A program made the translations under genes and the position numbers. The notes beneath the pieces were generated by a model. It made no database searches, was not told the origin of the DNA, and saw only the letters and a program-made list of their open reading frames with translations. Positions 24,529 to 31,873 of a stretch of DNA of 64,000 bases are shown here, one piece after another. The stretch lies in NCBI RefSeq assembly GCF_017873605.1, contig NZ_JAGGKI010000004.1:1-64000 (forward strand), given 5' to 3'. Position 1 is the stretch's first letter, and every line of letters begins with the position of its first letter. This DNA comes from Paenibacillus lactis (lineage in GTDB: Bacteria; Bacillota; Bacilli; Paenibacillales; Paenibacillaceae).

Positions 24529-25120
24529 TCCTTTTCCACTTCCCCTGCACTTGTTGAAGATGCTGATTGATTGCGTAAGCAATCTCCTTTTTGACCTGCT
24601 GCGCAATGGTTTGCTTCATCAGCACGGCGTCCGGCTCTTCGCCGCTCCGGCCGTATTGGTCCATATATACCTTGATGCGTTCCCCGACCTGTTTGCGAAT
24701 GTCCTCGAGAATAATGGAAAGACTAGTTCCTGCTGAATCGACCGGAAGCTTTTTCAGACTCCGGTCAAGCTCCCCGGCGATATCATTATCCAGATATTGC
24801 GTAACGTCTTCGTAAATATCGGTATATGCTGCGCTTCCGCCATTGCCCCCTTGCGGCGGGACCAGAGATTGACCGTTAACCTCAATATCCCCTTCCGGCT
24901 TGCCGCCTGTAGGCATGACTCCGATATTCAATGTTCCTTCCAGCCTCTCGATTTTTAATAAATCAAAATGATATTCAATCCGGTCGGCAGCACTCGATTT
25001 GGACTGGCGCAGCGTATCCATTTCTGTCCTCAAATCCTTCACCATTTGCTCGATCCGACGTAACTGCTCCGCTTGGAGTTGAAGACCGTTCAGCAGCTGC
25101 TTTAAATGATACGGGTACAT
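24506..25120 (-). CDS. gerPC: Spore germination protein GerPC
   Basis: A 204-residue protein. The N-terminal ~50 residues form an amphipathic coiled-coil-like helix (QLLNGLQLQAEQLRRIEQMV, with further heptads), then DRIEYHFDLLKIERLEGTLN. The latter is the conserved GerPC core, and a charged helical C-terminus follows. GGGGAGGGGG lies just before the ATG. It is the largest GerP protein and probably a scaffold for the small ones. The gap to gerPB is 41 bp and it overlaps gerPD. Confidence 0.9.
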   Translation of the reverse strand: MYPYHLKQLLNGLQLQAEQLRRIEQMVKDLRTEMDTLRQSKSSAADRIEYHFDLLKIERLEGTLNIGVMPTGGKPEGDIEVNGQSLVPPQGGNGGSAAYTDIYEDVTQYLDNDIAGELDRSLKKLPVDSAGTSLSIILEDIRKQVGERIKVYMDQYGRSGEEPDAVLMKQTIAQQVKKEIAYAINQHLQQVQGKWKRNEADSHQ

Positions 25121-25161
25121 AGAACCCCCTCCCCTGCAATTGTATGCAGGGTGGAATCGCG

Positions 25162-25389
25162 TCATTCTTGCCTGTACAATCCTTCCTCGGGAGCAGGCAG
25201 GGGAACGATCGGGCTGGCGTTATCGATAGGCTCGAACTCTGGCGCAGGTCCGGTAAAACCACCGGTATTATATATATTGGATAAGGCTCTGATTTCTCCC
25301 GCAGTCCCAATCTGGAGCACGGATGAATTCGTTACGGCTTCCACGCGCAGTTGATGAATCGTAATGCTCTGATGAACCGTCACATTCAC
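25162..25389 (-). CDS. gerPB: Spore germination protein GerPB
   Basis: A 75-residue protein like Bacillus GerPB: HQSITIHQLRVEAVTNSSVL, then QIGTAGEIRALSNIYNTGGF and a Pro-rich acidic tail. The start codon is GTG. The ribosome-binding site is weak (AAGGTTGTGA), which may mean coupling to gerPA, 17 bp upstream. It is predicted to lie in the inner spore coat. Confidence 0.92.
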   Translation of the reverse strand: MNVTVHQSITIHQLRVEAVTNSSVLQIGTAGEIRALSNIYNTGGFTGPAPEFEPIDNASPIVPLPAPEEGLYRQE

Positions 25390-25406
25390 AATGTATCACA
25401 ACCTTA

Positions 25407-25628
25407 CTAAGCATTCGCGGAATCGATAAGGTCCGGATCCACCGTATTTAAGCTGTTGCCCTGGTTATTCGCGATATTGAGACCGATATTGTCGCCGGTA
25501 TTGAACGAGTTGGAGCCCGAATAGGTTTTCGCGGAGCTGTTCAATACAATAGCACCGGTATTTCCAACCAAGACCGTAGAACTGGGGCCCACGTTAACAA
25601 TCTTCATATTGCCGATAATCGAAACCAC
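25407..25628 (-). CDS. gerPA: GerPA/GerPF-family spore germination protein
   Basis: A 73-residue protein with a GerPA/GerPF core: IIGNMKIVNVGPSSTVLVGN, then GSNSFNTGDNIG and a VDPDLID end. GerPA and GerPF are paralogues and cannot be told apart with certainty. The first position in the operon argues for GerPA. The start is GTG, 5 nt after GAGGTG. A sigma-K-like promoter lies upstream. Confidence 0.82.
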   Translation of the reverse strand: MVSIIGNMKIVNVGPSSTVLVGNTGAIVLNSSAKTYSGSNSFNTGDNIGLNIANNQGNSLNTVDPDLIDSANA

Positions 25629-25661
25629 AATTCCACCTCTTTAATCAGAATCGTCCTTAAA

Positions 25662-25689
25662 TAGGTTATGTAGATATATGCCCAGATGT
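25662..25689 (-). promoter_or_regulatory. Sigma-K-like promoter of the gerP operon
   Basis: CATAACCTA (25670 to 25662 on the minus strand) matches the CATANNNTA -10 consensus exactly. AC lies 17 bp upstream, matching the -35 element. gerP is known to be sigma-K-dependent in Bacillus. Confidence 0.65.
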
Positions 25690-25690
25690 C

Positions 25691-25718
25691 ACTGCGACCT
25701 TCATTCGCCCATACAATG
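25691..25718 (+). promoter_or_regulatory. Sigma-K-like promoter of the Hsp20-like gene
   Basis: CATACAATG at 25710-25718 is one base off CATANNNTA, with AC 17 bp upstream. Placed back to back with the gerP promoter, it suggests both genes are made in the mother cell. Confidence 0.45.
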
Positions 25719-25747
25719 AATCAATGGCAAAAGGGGGTGAAGCATAC

Positions 25748-26209
25748 TTGAGCTCCAAGAATCGACGTCCCGAATGGCTGACCCAGGATTCCTTCTTCAG
25801 CAGCAACCCGTTTCCGTTCAAAGACTTGAACAATCTGAGTGAAGACGTTCAGCTGGATGCGGCCATGATAGAGGATTATGTAAAAAACACCATCAATCAG
25901 GCTATATCAGGAAATGATATTCTCTCGAAACCGTCCGAGCTGCGTTATGAAACCTTTGATACCCATAAATTCCTTGTTGTGAAATGCCATGTTCCCATGC
26001 GCATTCACCCTGAGAATTTATGGGTGCAGGTGAACCGGACACATATTAAAATCAATGGACTTCCGAAAGAGCATGTCCAGATCATTCAGCTTCCTGCGCC
26101 CGTGCAGCCCTCACAAAGCATCGCTACGTACAAACAGTCCTCCCTGCAAATCAAAATGCCTAAATTGAGCAGCGGACGCTATCACGACGTACAGATCCGG
26201 TTTCTATGA
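25748..26209 (+). CDS. Hsp20/alpha-crystallin-like protein, possible spore-coat component
   Basis: A 153-residue protein with an alpha-crystallin-like beta-sandwich: FLVVKCHVPMRIHPENLWVQ, then INGLPKEH, and a C-terminal IKMPKLSSGRYHDVQIRFL. The L-P/I spacing resembles Hsp20-type coat proteins such as CotM/CotP or GerT. The start is TTG, 7 nt after a near-perfect AAGGGGGTGA, and a leftmost ATG includes that site. It faces the gerP operon and has a sigma-K-like promoter. A coat role is inferred from this context, not from sequence alone. Confidence 0.7.
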   Translation: MSSKNRRPEWLTQDSFFSSNPFPFKDLNNLSEDVQLDAAMIEDYVKNTINQAISGNDILSKPSELRYETFDTHKFLVVKCHVPMRIHPENLWVQVNRTHIKINGLPKEHVQIIQLPAPVQPSQSIATYKQSSLQIKMPKLSSGRYHDVQIRFL

Positions 26210-26228
26210 TTGTTCGGGAGCAGCGAAA

Positions 26229-26274
26229 TGCGCGCCATCACCGTCAAATCGGGCCATTACACCGATGGCGCGCA
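26229..26274 (+). terminator. Possible terminator after the Hsp20-like gene
   Basis: A perfect 11-bp GC-rich stem lies 20 bp past the stop codon. There is no T-tract, so termination is not certain. Confidence 0.4.
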
Positions 26275-26390
26275 GCAAGCTGTTTAATATGGGGTCTCTA
26301 ACCCCTCCATTTAAAACATGCTCGATATGCATTAGGTAAGATCTAATGGCGGGAAGTTGTGGAAAAGAACTAGGGAGAGAGAAATGCTTT

Positions 26391-26417
26391 TTTCTATTGT
26401 GAATTTTTCATATGGTG
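26391..26417. repeat. 27-bp sequence shared with 31695-31721 (copy 1)
   Basis: This copy differs from the second by one base in 27 (tatGgtg versus tatTgtg), with unrelated flanks. The centre, TGTGAA/TTCATA around TTT, is a small dyad. Confidence 0.6.
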
Positions 26418-26550
26418 AATTTATCAGGTTGTTTCTGTTCAAAATCTACATCCTATCGCTCCGGACCGGTAGCAGTCGATATGCCATTCGTTTTTAATTG
26501 CGTTGAGATCGTGACGCGACTCGTTTTTTGCTGCCTTCGCGAATACCGTG

Positions 26551-26582
26551 TTGACTTTGACATTAGTGCCAAGGTTTAGAAT
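26551..26582 (+). promoter_or_regulatory. MerR-type promoter and operator of the imine-reductase-like gene
   Basis: TTGACT and TAGAAT are separated by 20 bp instead of 17. The spacer holds an imperfect dyad (26555-26574, 3 mismatches) to the perfect one at the merR promoter. The long spacer with a central dyad is the hallmark of MerR-activated promoters. Confidence 0.85.
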
Positions 26583-26616
26583 AAGACCGGATGACACATA
26601 TAAGGAGGAACATCTA

Positions 26617-27534
26617 ATGGTTAACGAATGGGGATTTTCCAGCCCTATTGGCAATGATTCAGAACGGCAAACGAAAGAAGCCGTCTCGGTGCTCGGACTT
26701 GGGCCTATGGGTCAAGCGCTCGCAGGCGCCTTTCTGAAGAACGGTCATCCGGTGACCGTATGGAATCGCACGCCCGGCAAATCGGATGAACTGACCCGGC
26801 AAGGGGCTGTTCTTGCGGAATCCGTGACGGATGCAGCAGCCGCAAGCGAGCTGATCATTATCTGTGTGCTCGATTATAATGCCGTGCGCTCCATTCTATC
26901 ACCGGCTGTGGAAGAACTGAAAGGCCGAACCGTCATCAATTTGACGGCAGACACGCCGGAACGGGCCAGGGAGATGGCCGGCTGGGCATCTGCCAACGGC
27001 ATTGATTACGTGGATGGGGCCATTATGACGCCAACCCCGACCATTGGCGAGGCCACGGCTGTCATTTTATACAGCGGCTCGGAGGATGTATACCTGCGGC
27101 ATAGGCAAACATTGGCCAGCTTGGGAGGAAAGGCGTCTTACCTCGGCAGCGATCCCGGGCGTGCGGCCGCTTACGACATTACCTTACTTAATCTTTACTG
27201 GACGGCCATGAACGGTTATATGCATTCGCTTGCCCTTGCACGGGCCGAGAACATTGCAGCCTCTGATCTGGCTCCTTATGCCCATGGTATCGTAGCGATC
27301 ATGCCTGCCATCATGACCCAACTTGCAGAAGAAGCCGACCGCGGCGTCTATCCAGGGGACCGCTCGAACATTATCTCTGCGGCTGCCTCAATGGAGCATA
27401 TCACGCACGTTGCGGAGCATCACGGCCTTGACAGCAGCATACTTGGTGCGGGACTGACAGTCGCCAACAAGGCGATTCAGGCAGGGTTCGGGGAGGAAGG
27501 CTTCTCGCGTCTCGTTGAGTTCCATAAACGGTGA
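26617..27534 (+). CDS. NAD(P)-dependent imine-reductase-like oxidoreductase
   Basis: A 305-residue enzyme of the beta-hydroxyacid-dehydrogenase superfamily. The N-terminal Rossmann motif is VLGLGPMGQALAGAF, followed by GHPVTVWNRTPGK and an arginine (NRT) that favours NADP. The all-helical C-terminal domain begins AAAYDITLLNLYWTAMNGYM, which resembles imine reductases and reductive aminases. AAGGAGG lies 8 nt before this ATG, and the open frame extends 23 codons further into the promoter. It is controlled by a MerR-type promoter and convergent with the merR gene. The true substrate may be an imine or a 2-hydroxyacid. Confidence 0.82.
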   Translation: MVNEWGFSSPIGNDSERQTKEAVSVLGLGPMGQALAGAFLKNGHPVTVWNRTPGKSDELTRQGAVLAESVTDAAAASELIIICVLDYNAVRSILSPAVEELKGRTVINLTADTPERAREMAGWASANGIDYVDGAIMTPTPTIGEATAVILYSGSEDVYLRHRQTLASLGGKASYLGSDPGRAAAYDITLLNLYWTAMNGYMHSLALARAENIAASDLAPYAHGIVAIMPAIMTQLAEEADRGVYPGDRSNIISAAASMEHITHVAEHHGLDSSILGAGLTVANKAIQAGFGEEGFSRLVEFHKR

Positions 27535-27573
27535 CGATGCTCTCGAATCAACGCTCTGAATGGAGGAAAAAAA

Positions 27574-27604
27574 GCCCGAACGGCGTTTTAAACGCCGTTC
27601 GGGC
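27574..27604 (-). terminator. Terminator of the merR gene
   Basis: GCCCGAACGGCG/CGCCGTTCGGGC is a 12-bp perfect stem with a 7-base loop, immediately after the merR stop. T7 follows on the minus strand. The plus strand lacks a T-tract. Confidence 0.9.
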
Positions 27605-27605
27605 C

Positions 27606-28022
27606 TCAATTCATAACGCCGTAGCCGGCTTCGGACATGCGGTCCTCCGCCATCTGCGGCACATCGTCTTTCATCCGGTTCATCTCGCCGATTTTCTCCT
27701 CAAGCCTCTGCTTGACGGCAGCGAGCCTTAGAATCCTGGCATTAATTTCGTCCAGCTTGTCTTCGTAGAAATCCATCATCTCTTCGCAGTATTCATATAC
27801 TTCCGAATAATCATCATTACAGTCCAGAACCTCCGCGATTTCATCCGTCGTCAATCCCATTCCCAAATAGATTTGGATGGCCTTGACCCTTTCGACCGCG
27901 TCCTCATCAAACTCCCGGTAATCATTATCCAGGCGCTTCGGGCGAATCAGCCGTTTCTTCTCGTAATGGCGTATCGACCGGGCGCTTACACCTGTCAGTT
28001 TAGACAGCTGGCTAATTTTCAT
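27606..28022 (-). CDS. MerR-family transcriptional regulator
   Basis: A 138-residue regulator. The winged helix-turn-helix is MKISQLSKLTGVSARSIRHY with KRLIRPKRLDNDYREFDEDA, followed by a long dimerisation helix. There are no cysteines or other metal ligands in the usual CueR/ZntR positions, apart from DCNDDYSEVYEYCEEMM. It therefore probably senses an organic ligand or stress. GAGGAGG precedes the ATG. Its own promoter carries a perfect 20-bp dyad. The matching dyad at the convergent imine-reductase-like gene suggests that gene is its target. Confidence 0.92.
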   Translation of the reverse strand: MKISQLSKLTGVSARSIRHYEKKRLIRPKRLDNDYREFDEDAVERVKAIQIYLGMGLTTDEIAEVLDCNDDYSEVYEYCEEMMDFYEDKLDEINARILRLAAVKQRLEEKIGEMNRMKDDVPQMAEDRMSEAGYGVMN

Positions 28023-28057
28023 GAAGAAACCTCCTCGGTAAACAGGGATTCCCTTCC

Positions 28058-28089
28058 ATTATAAACCTTGACACTAGTGTCAAGGTCAA
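28058..28089 (-). promoter_or_regulatory. merR promoter with perfect 20-bp dyad
   Basis: TTGACC and TATAAT are separated by 20 bp. The perfect palindrome CCTTGACACTAGTGTCAAGG (28066-28085) lies across that spacer. The layout is identical to the imine-reductase promoter. Confidence 0.92.
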
Positions 28090-28113
28090 CGAATATTTTG
28101 CACTCTTAGCCCA

Positions 28114-28174
28114 CAACGAATAGGCAAGTCAACCGAGTGGCCCAAAGGTCGGCTCTTGACTTGCCTATTCGTTG
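28114..28174. other. 61-nt hairpin with a 19-bp perfect stem
   Basis: CAACGAATAGGCAAGTCAA and its exact complement flank a 23-base centre with a further CCGA/TCGG stem. It lies between the end of the sugar ABC operon and the merR promoter. There is no T-tract beside it. It may insulate merR from read-through, or be a mobile palindrome. Confidence 0.75.
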
Positions 28175-28189
28175 GTTCCGCAGCTCGGA

Positions 28190-29062
28190 TCAGCCTTTAA
28201 CCGCGCCTTCCGTCAATCCCTTTTGAATATATTTTGATATGAACAGATACACGATAAGCACCGGGATGACAGTCAAGGAAACGGCGGTAGCCATCAAGCC
28301 GAAGTCCGTCCCGTATTGGGAGCTGATTTCGTTAAGGAGCGCCACGATCGGGCGAACATTCTCCTTGTTTACGAAGATCAACGCCGAGAAGAGATCGTTA
28401 TAAGACCACATGAAAACAAATATACTTGCCGATGCAAATACGGGCTGAGAGATCGGCACGAAGATCTTGGCAAACATCTGCCACCGATTGCAGCCGTCCA
28501 TAAAGGCGGCTTCCTCCAACTCTTTCGGAATGGTGGACATATACCCCGCAATCACGAGAGTGGCAAAGGTCAGATTGCCAGCCGTCTGAGGGAAGATTAA
28601 CCCCCAGTACGTATTGACGAGACTCGTTTTGATCAGAAGCTCGTACACGGGAACGACCGTTGCAAACGCAGGAATAAGCAGCGTCGCGTACAAAATGGAA
28701 TAAATCGTTCTCTTTCCTCTAAAGTTGAATCGGGATAACACGTAGGCGGCTAATCCCCCGAGCAGAAGCACCAGAAATACGGTGCCGAACGACATGATCA
28801 AGCTGTTGATATAGCTGCGCCCGATATTGATACGGTCAAACGCATTTTGATAATTTACGAACACCGGATCCCAGGAGATGGCAAAGGAATTATTCATAAC
28901 GTCCCTGGAAACCTTGAAGGAGTTGTTGACGATCCAGAACAACGGATAGATCGTTGTTAAAGACCATAGGGTCAATACGATATACATCACAGCGGTGCTT
29001 ATTTTAAACCGACGCTTTTTCACTCGCTGCGTTTTGTGTTCAACGACGATGGTTGGCTCCAT
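28190..29062 (-). CDS. Carbohydrate ABC permease, MalG type
   Basis: A 290-residue permease with six hydrophobic segments. The EAA loop is EEAAFMDGCNRWQMFAKIFVPI and the C-terminus QKGLTEGAVKG matches the CUT1 MalG/UgpE/LacG group. AGGGGTG precedes the ATG. It is the last gene of a three-gene operon with the MalF-type permease and the binding protein. No ATPase is encoded here. The sugar is unknown, since no hydrolase or regulator lies in the operon. Confidence 0.92.
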   Translation of the reverse strand: MEPTIVVEHKTQRVKKRRFKISTAVMYIVLTLWSLTTIYPLFWIVNNSFKVSRDVMNNSFAISWDPVFVNYQNAFDRINIGRSYINSLIMSFGTVFLVLLLGGLAAYVLSRFNFRGKRTIYSILYATLLIPAFATVVPVYELLIKTSLVNTYWGLIFPQTAGNLTFATLVIAGYMSTIPKELEEAAFMDGCNRWQMFAKIFVPISQPVFASASIFVFMWSYNDLFSALIFVNKENVRPIVALLNEISSQYGTDFGLMATAVSLTVIPVLIVYLFISKYIQKGLTEGAVKG

Positions 29063-29083
29063 AACTGTACACCCCTATAATGC

Positions 29084-29941
29084 TTAGTATGTAATCTCAT
29101 CTCTCTTCAGCAATCGGTTAGCGATGACCGCCAGCAGGACGCCGAAGACCACCATATAGATCGCCACGGTCGAACCGTAGCCGAAGTTCTGGTCTACCAT
29201 GGCCTTTTTGTACATATAGGTTCCGAGCACCTCGGTCCCATTCTGGCCGCTCGTGATCACCCATACGAACTCGAACACTTTCAGTGTACCGGTGATCGCC
29301 AGTGTGATCACAACCTTGATATCGCTCATAATCAGCGGAATGGTCAGCATCGTCGTTCTCTTGAAGGCCGATATCCCTTCGAGTTTTGCTGCCTCGTAAT
29401 AGTCCGAAGGAATTTTGGACATCGCTGTGAGGAACAAAACGAAATAAAACCCGACATAATGCCATACGGTCGGAATGGATACCGCTTTTAACGCATTCTT
29501 ATCATCCAGCCACAGCACCTTCTCGATATCGAACTGGGCAAGCAAATTGTTAAGCAAGCCGAAATTGTAATTGTAGAACAGGACGAACAATAGCGATATA
29601 GCCGTACCGGAAATGACGACAGGGAAGAAAAAAACGGTCCGGTAGAATGATTTCAGCTTGGAAATATTGTCAACAAGGACGGCGAGCACGAGGGCAATAC
29701 CGACCTGGAACACGATAACATACAGCATGATTTCTAATGTATGCAAGGTTGCCGCGCCGAGCAATTTATCCGTGAACAGTCTCTCGTAGTTCGCCCAGCC
29801 GACAAATTTCTTGTCGAAGAAACCGGTGGTCCGATAGAAGCTCAGGTACAAGCTCTTAAAGAACGGATAGTACAGGAAGATTGTCATGATCGCTACCGCA
29901 GGCAATAAAAACAGTACGATATACTTTCGATCACCCTTCAT
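29084..29941 (-). CDS. Carbohydrate ABC permease, MalF/UgpA type
   Basis: A 285-residue permease. The start is YIVLFLLPAVAIMTIFLYYPF with FKSLYLSFYRTTGF. The EAA loop is EAAKLEGISAFKRTTMLTIPLI. The C-terminal NRLLKRDEITY ends the sixth transmembrane region. AAAGGTGATG lies before the ATG. The gap to the next permease is 21 bp and the gap to the binding protein is 119 bp with a hairpin. Confidence 0.92.
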   Translation of the reverse strand: MKGDRKYIVLFLLPAVAIMTIFLYYPFFKSLYLSFYRTTGFFDKKFVGWANYERLFTDKLLGAATLHTLEIMLYVIVFQVGIALVLAVLVDNISKLKSFYRTVFFFPVVISGTAISLLFVLFYNYNFGLLNNLLAQFDIEKVLWLDDKNALKAVSIPTVWHYVGFYFVLFLTAMSKIPSDYYEAAKLEGISAFKRTTMLTIPLIMSDIKVVITLAITGTLKVFEFVWVITSGQNGTEVLGTYMYKKAMVDQNFGYGSTVAIYMVVFGVLLAVIANRLLKRDEITY

Positions 29942-29988
29942 TTTTCATCACCTTTGAGGTTATTTTGTGCAATTCTCTCGAAATGACT

Positions 29989-30022
29989 ACGCCGCCCGAA
30001 TGAAAAACAACAGGGGCGGCGT
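29989..30022 (-). other. Intra-operon hairpin after the sugar-binding-protein gene
   Basis: ACGCCGCCC and GGGCGGCGT form a 9-bp GC-rich stem between the binding-protein stop and the permease start. It resembles the hairpin at 15284-15326 and may keep binding-protein mRNA in excess. Confidence 0.6.
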
Positions 30023-30060
30023 TTCGTCACTTATAATTCTACCGTTTCTACAAACATGAA

Positions 30061-31407
30061 TTATTTTTTGTTGGCGTCTTCAACCTTTTTCGCTTCGGCG
30101 ATCGCATCTGTTGGCGATTTTTTGCCCTCAACGACTGGCTGAACGCTCGCACGCAGATTGCTGAATGTTTCCTGCGACACTTTGCTGTCTACCGGAGAGC
30201 TGATCGAATTCGCCTTCGCTGCCATCGCGAAGCCGTCAAGCGCAACCTGCGGCAAGCCGGTTACTTCAACGTCAGCTGCAGGCGTACCGCCGTTCGCGGA
30301 AGCGATTTTTTGAATGGTTGCCGGAGAAGTCAGATGCTTCAAGAGCTCAACCGCAGCATCCTTCTTGGCTGCATCATCATAGGTTTTCTTCGATAGATAG
30401 AAGCCGGATCCGAAACCGCCGACGATATCGTTGCCGCTGCCGGCGCCGCCAGGGACAGTCGGGAATGGCACGACGGTCGAATTGTCGCGAGTCTCGTCGC
30501 TCCAGCCGCCGACAGCCCAGGATCCTTCCAGAATCATGGCTGCAAGGCCTTCACTGTAGTAGTTTCCTGCCATGCCCAGGTCAATCGTAGCCGCGTCTTT
30601 CGGGAACGCTCCAAGGTCATACAGCTCCTTCATGGCTGCATAGCCCTTCTCCCAGTTCGGATCGATACTGTCGATCAGGCCCTTGGCCTGGCTTTCAGGA
30701 CCGGCTGCAGACAGAATCGTATGCTCGATCAGATAGTGGGATTGGTCAAATGGTACGGATAAAGGAATAATGCCCTTCTTGGACAGCGTTTTCACAGCTG
30801 TCGTCAGCTTCTCCCAGTCGGTAGGAAGCTCCAAGCCGTTCTCCTCGAAAATCTTCTTGTTAACAAACAACCCTTCATAGAAACCGGTCAGTGGAGCCGC
30901 GTAGATGTTGCCATCCTTCTGTCTTGCAAGCTCCAGCGCATCCGGGATAAAGCCGTTCTTCCAGTCCGGGTTGGCATCAAGGAGTTCGTTCAAAGGAACG
31001 ACCTTGCCTGCATTCACGAAGCCTTCAGCATCAGCCCCGATGAAGTAGAACAGCAGGTCCGGCTCATTGCCGCTGTTCATATCGGTATTGACCTTCGTTC
31101 TGAATCCGTCATCGTTGGCGGACATCGTGTCATTCTCGATCTTTACGTTCGGATGCGCTGCCGTAAATTCGTCCAGTGCGGACTGAAATGCTTCACGTGC
31201 TGCGTCCGTGCCGCCGAACGTCGAGAACACGCGGAGAGAAACGGGAGCTGCGTCATCCTTCTTATCAGGCGCAGGCGTTTCCGTGTTCTGCTTCTCGCCA
31301 TCCGCCGCCGGCGTCGTGCCACCGTTGTTCCCGTTGTTTCCGCAAGCGGCAAGGAACATCGTGAGCATCAGCATGACACTCAGAAGTAACATTGAAGACC
31401 TTTTCAT
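30061..31407 (-). CDS. Sugar-binding lipoprotein of a CUT1 ABC importer
   Basis: A 448-residue extracellular solute-binding protein. The signal peptide ends with the lipobox LAAC, followed by an Asn/Gly-rich linker. The mature part has the family-1 pattern LRVFSTFGGTDAAREAFQSA and the conserved GLAAMILEGSWAVGGW. It is a membrane-anchored lipoprotein that delivers sugar to the permeases downstream. AGGGGGA precedes the ATG, and the frame extends nine codons upstream without support. Confidence 0.93.
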   Translation of the reverse strand: MKRSSMLLLSVMLMLTMFLAACGNNGNNGGTTPAADGEKQNTETPAPDKKDDAAPVSLRVFSTFGGTDAAREAFQSALDEFTAAHPNVKIENDTMSANDDGFRTKVNTDMNSGNEPDLLFYFIGADAEGFVNAGKVVPLNELLDANPDWKNGFIPDALELARQKDGNIYAAPLTGFYEGLFVNKKIFEENGLELPTDWEKLTTAVKTLSKKGIIPLSVPFDQSHYLIEHTILSAAGPESQAKGLIDSIDPNWEKGYAAMKELYDLGAFPKDAATIDLGMAGNYYSEGLAAMILEGSWAVGGWSDETRDNSTVVPFPTVPGGAGSGNDIVGGFGSGFYLSKKTYDDAAKKDAAVELLKHLTSPATIQKIASANGGTPAADVEVTGLPQVALDGFAMAAKANSISSPVDSKVSQETFSNLRASVQPVVEGKKSPTDAIAEAKKVEDANKK

Positions 31408-31501
31408 TTGGAATCCCCCTAAGTATTTTTTCATGACGTATGTATTACTTGCTGTCTACCAGCATTTTAGTCCATGCCTTGTTGGACCGATAGGGGGATA
31501 A

Positions 31502-31561
31502 TCATCTTCTGATGGGGGAAATATTTCCAAGGGAATCAAGGGATATCCAATTCATTTCCAT
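31502..31561 (-). CDS. Possible 19-residue leader peptide
   Basis: AGGAGG lies just before two in-frame ATGs, and the frame ends with TGA about 95 bp upstream of the sugar-binding-protein start. The peptide (MEMNWISLDSLGNISPIRR) is unremarkable. It may be a regulatory leader or a decayed gene start. Confidence 0.25.
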   Translation of the reverse strand: MEMNWISLDSLGNISPIRR

Positions 31562-31694
31562 TTCCCTCCTGATTGAATATTGCACGGAAGGACTCCTGTT
31601 TAGCACGAAAAATGCAACGCTCAAACGTAAATAGGTGAGGCTTGGGTAACCGTGATTGGAGCACAGGAGATAGATACGAGGGAGGTTAATATCG

Positions 31695-31721
31695 TTTCTA
31701 TTGTGAATTTTTCATATTGTG
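31695..31721. repeat. 27-bp sequence shared with 26391-26417 (copy 2)
   Basis: Identical to the first copy at 26 of 27 positions. The surrounding bases are unrelated. Confidence 0.6.
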
Positions 31722-31795
31722 TAATATTGGAATAAGTAGATGTGTTGATGTGCTAATATTGCTTAGAACCATGCCGATTCTGACCATAAAAAAAA

Positions 31796-31848
31796 GCCCG
31801 GATCGGGCACGGAAGGCTGACTTTGTCACCATCAATCCCGAATCGAGC
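31796..31848 (-). terminator. Terminator of the aldo/keto reductase gene
   Basis: An AGCTCGATTCGGG/CCCGATCCGGGCT stem with an internal 2x2 mismatch and an inner GGTGAC/GTCAGCC stem is followed by T8 on the minus strand. Confidence 0.75.
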
Positions 31849-31873
31849 TTTTGCGACTAAAATATCGAAATCA

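Larger units (their letters stand above)
26210..26616. other. Intergenic region between the Hsp20-like and imine-reductase genes
   Basis: This 407-bp stretch contains a hairpin (TGCGCGCCATC/GATGGCGCGCA, 26229-26274), a small GGGGT/ACCCC hairpin near 26290, a 27-bp sequence shared with 31695-31721, and the MerR-type promoter at its right end. I see no gene. Confidence 0.6.
31408..31873. other. Intergenic region upstream of the sugar-binding-protein gene
   Basis: This 466-bp stretch contains a short minus-strand leader frame with a strong ribosome-binding site (31502-31561), the second copy of the 27-bp shared sequence, and the terminator of the aldo/keto reductase gene. Promoter boxes could not be assigned with confidence. 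Confidence 0.5.

Noticed and set aside
26391..26417. Catabolite-response (cre) site
   Set aside because: The shared 27-bp sequence lacks the central CG and the TGWAANCGNTNWCA pattern.
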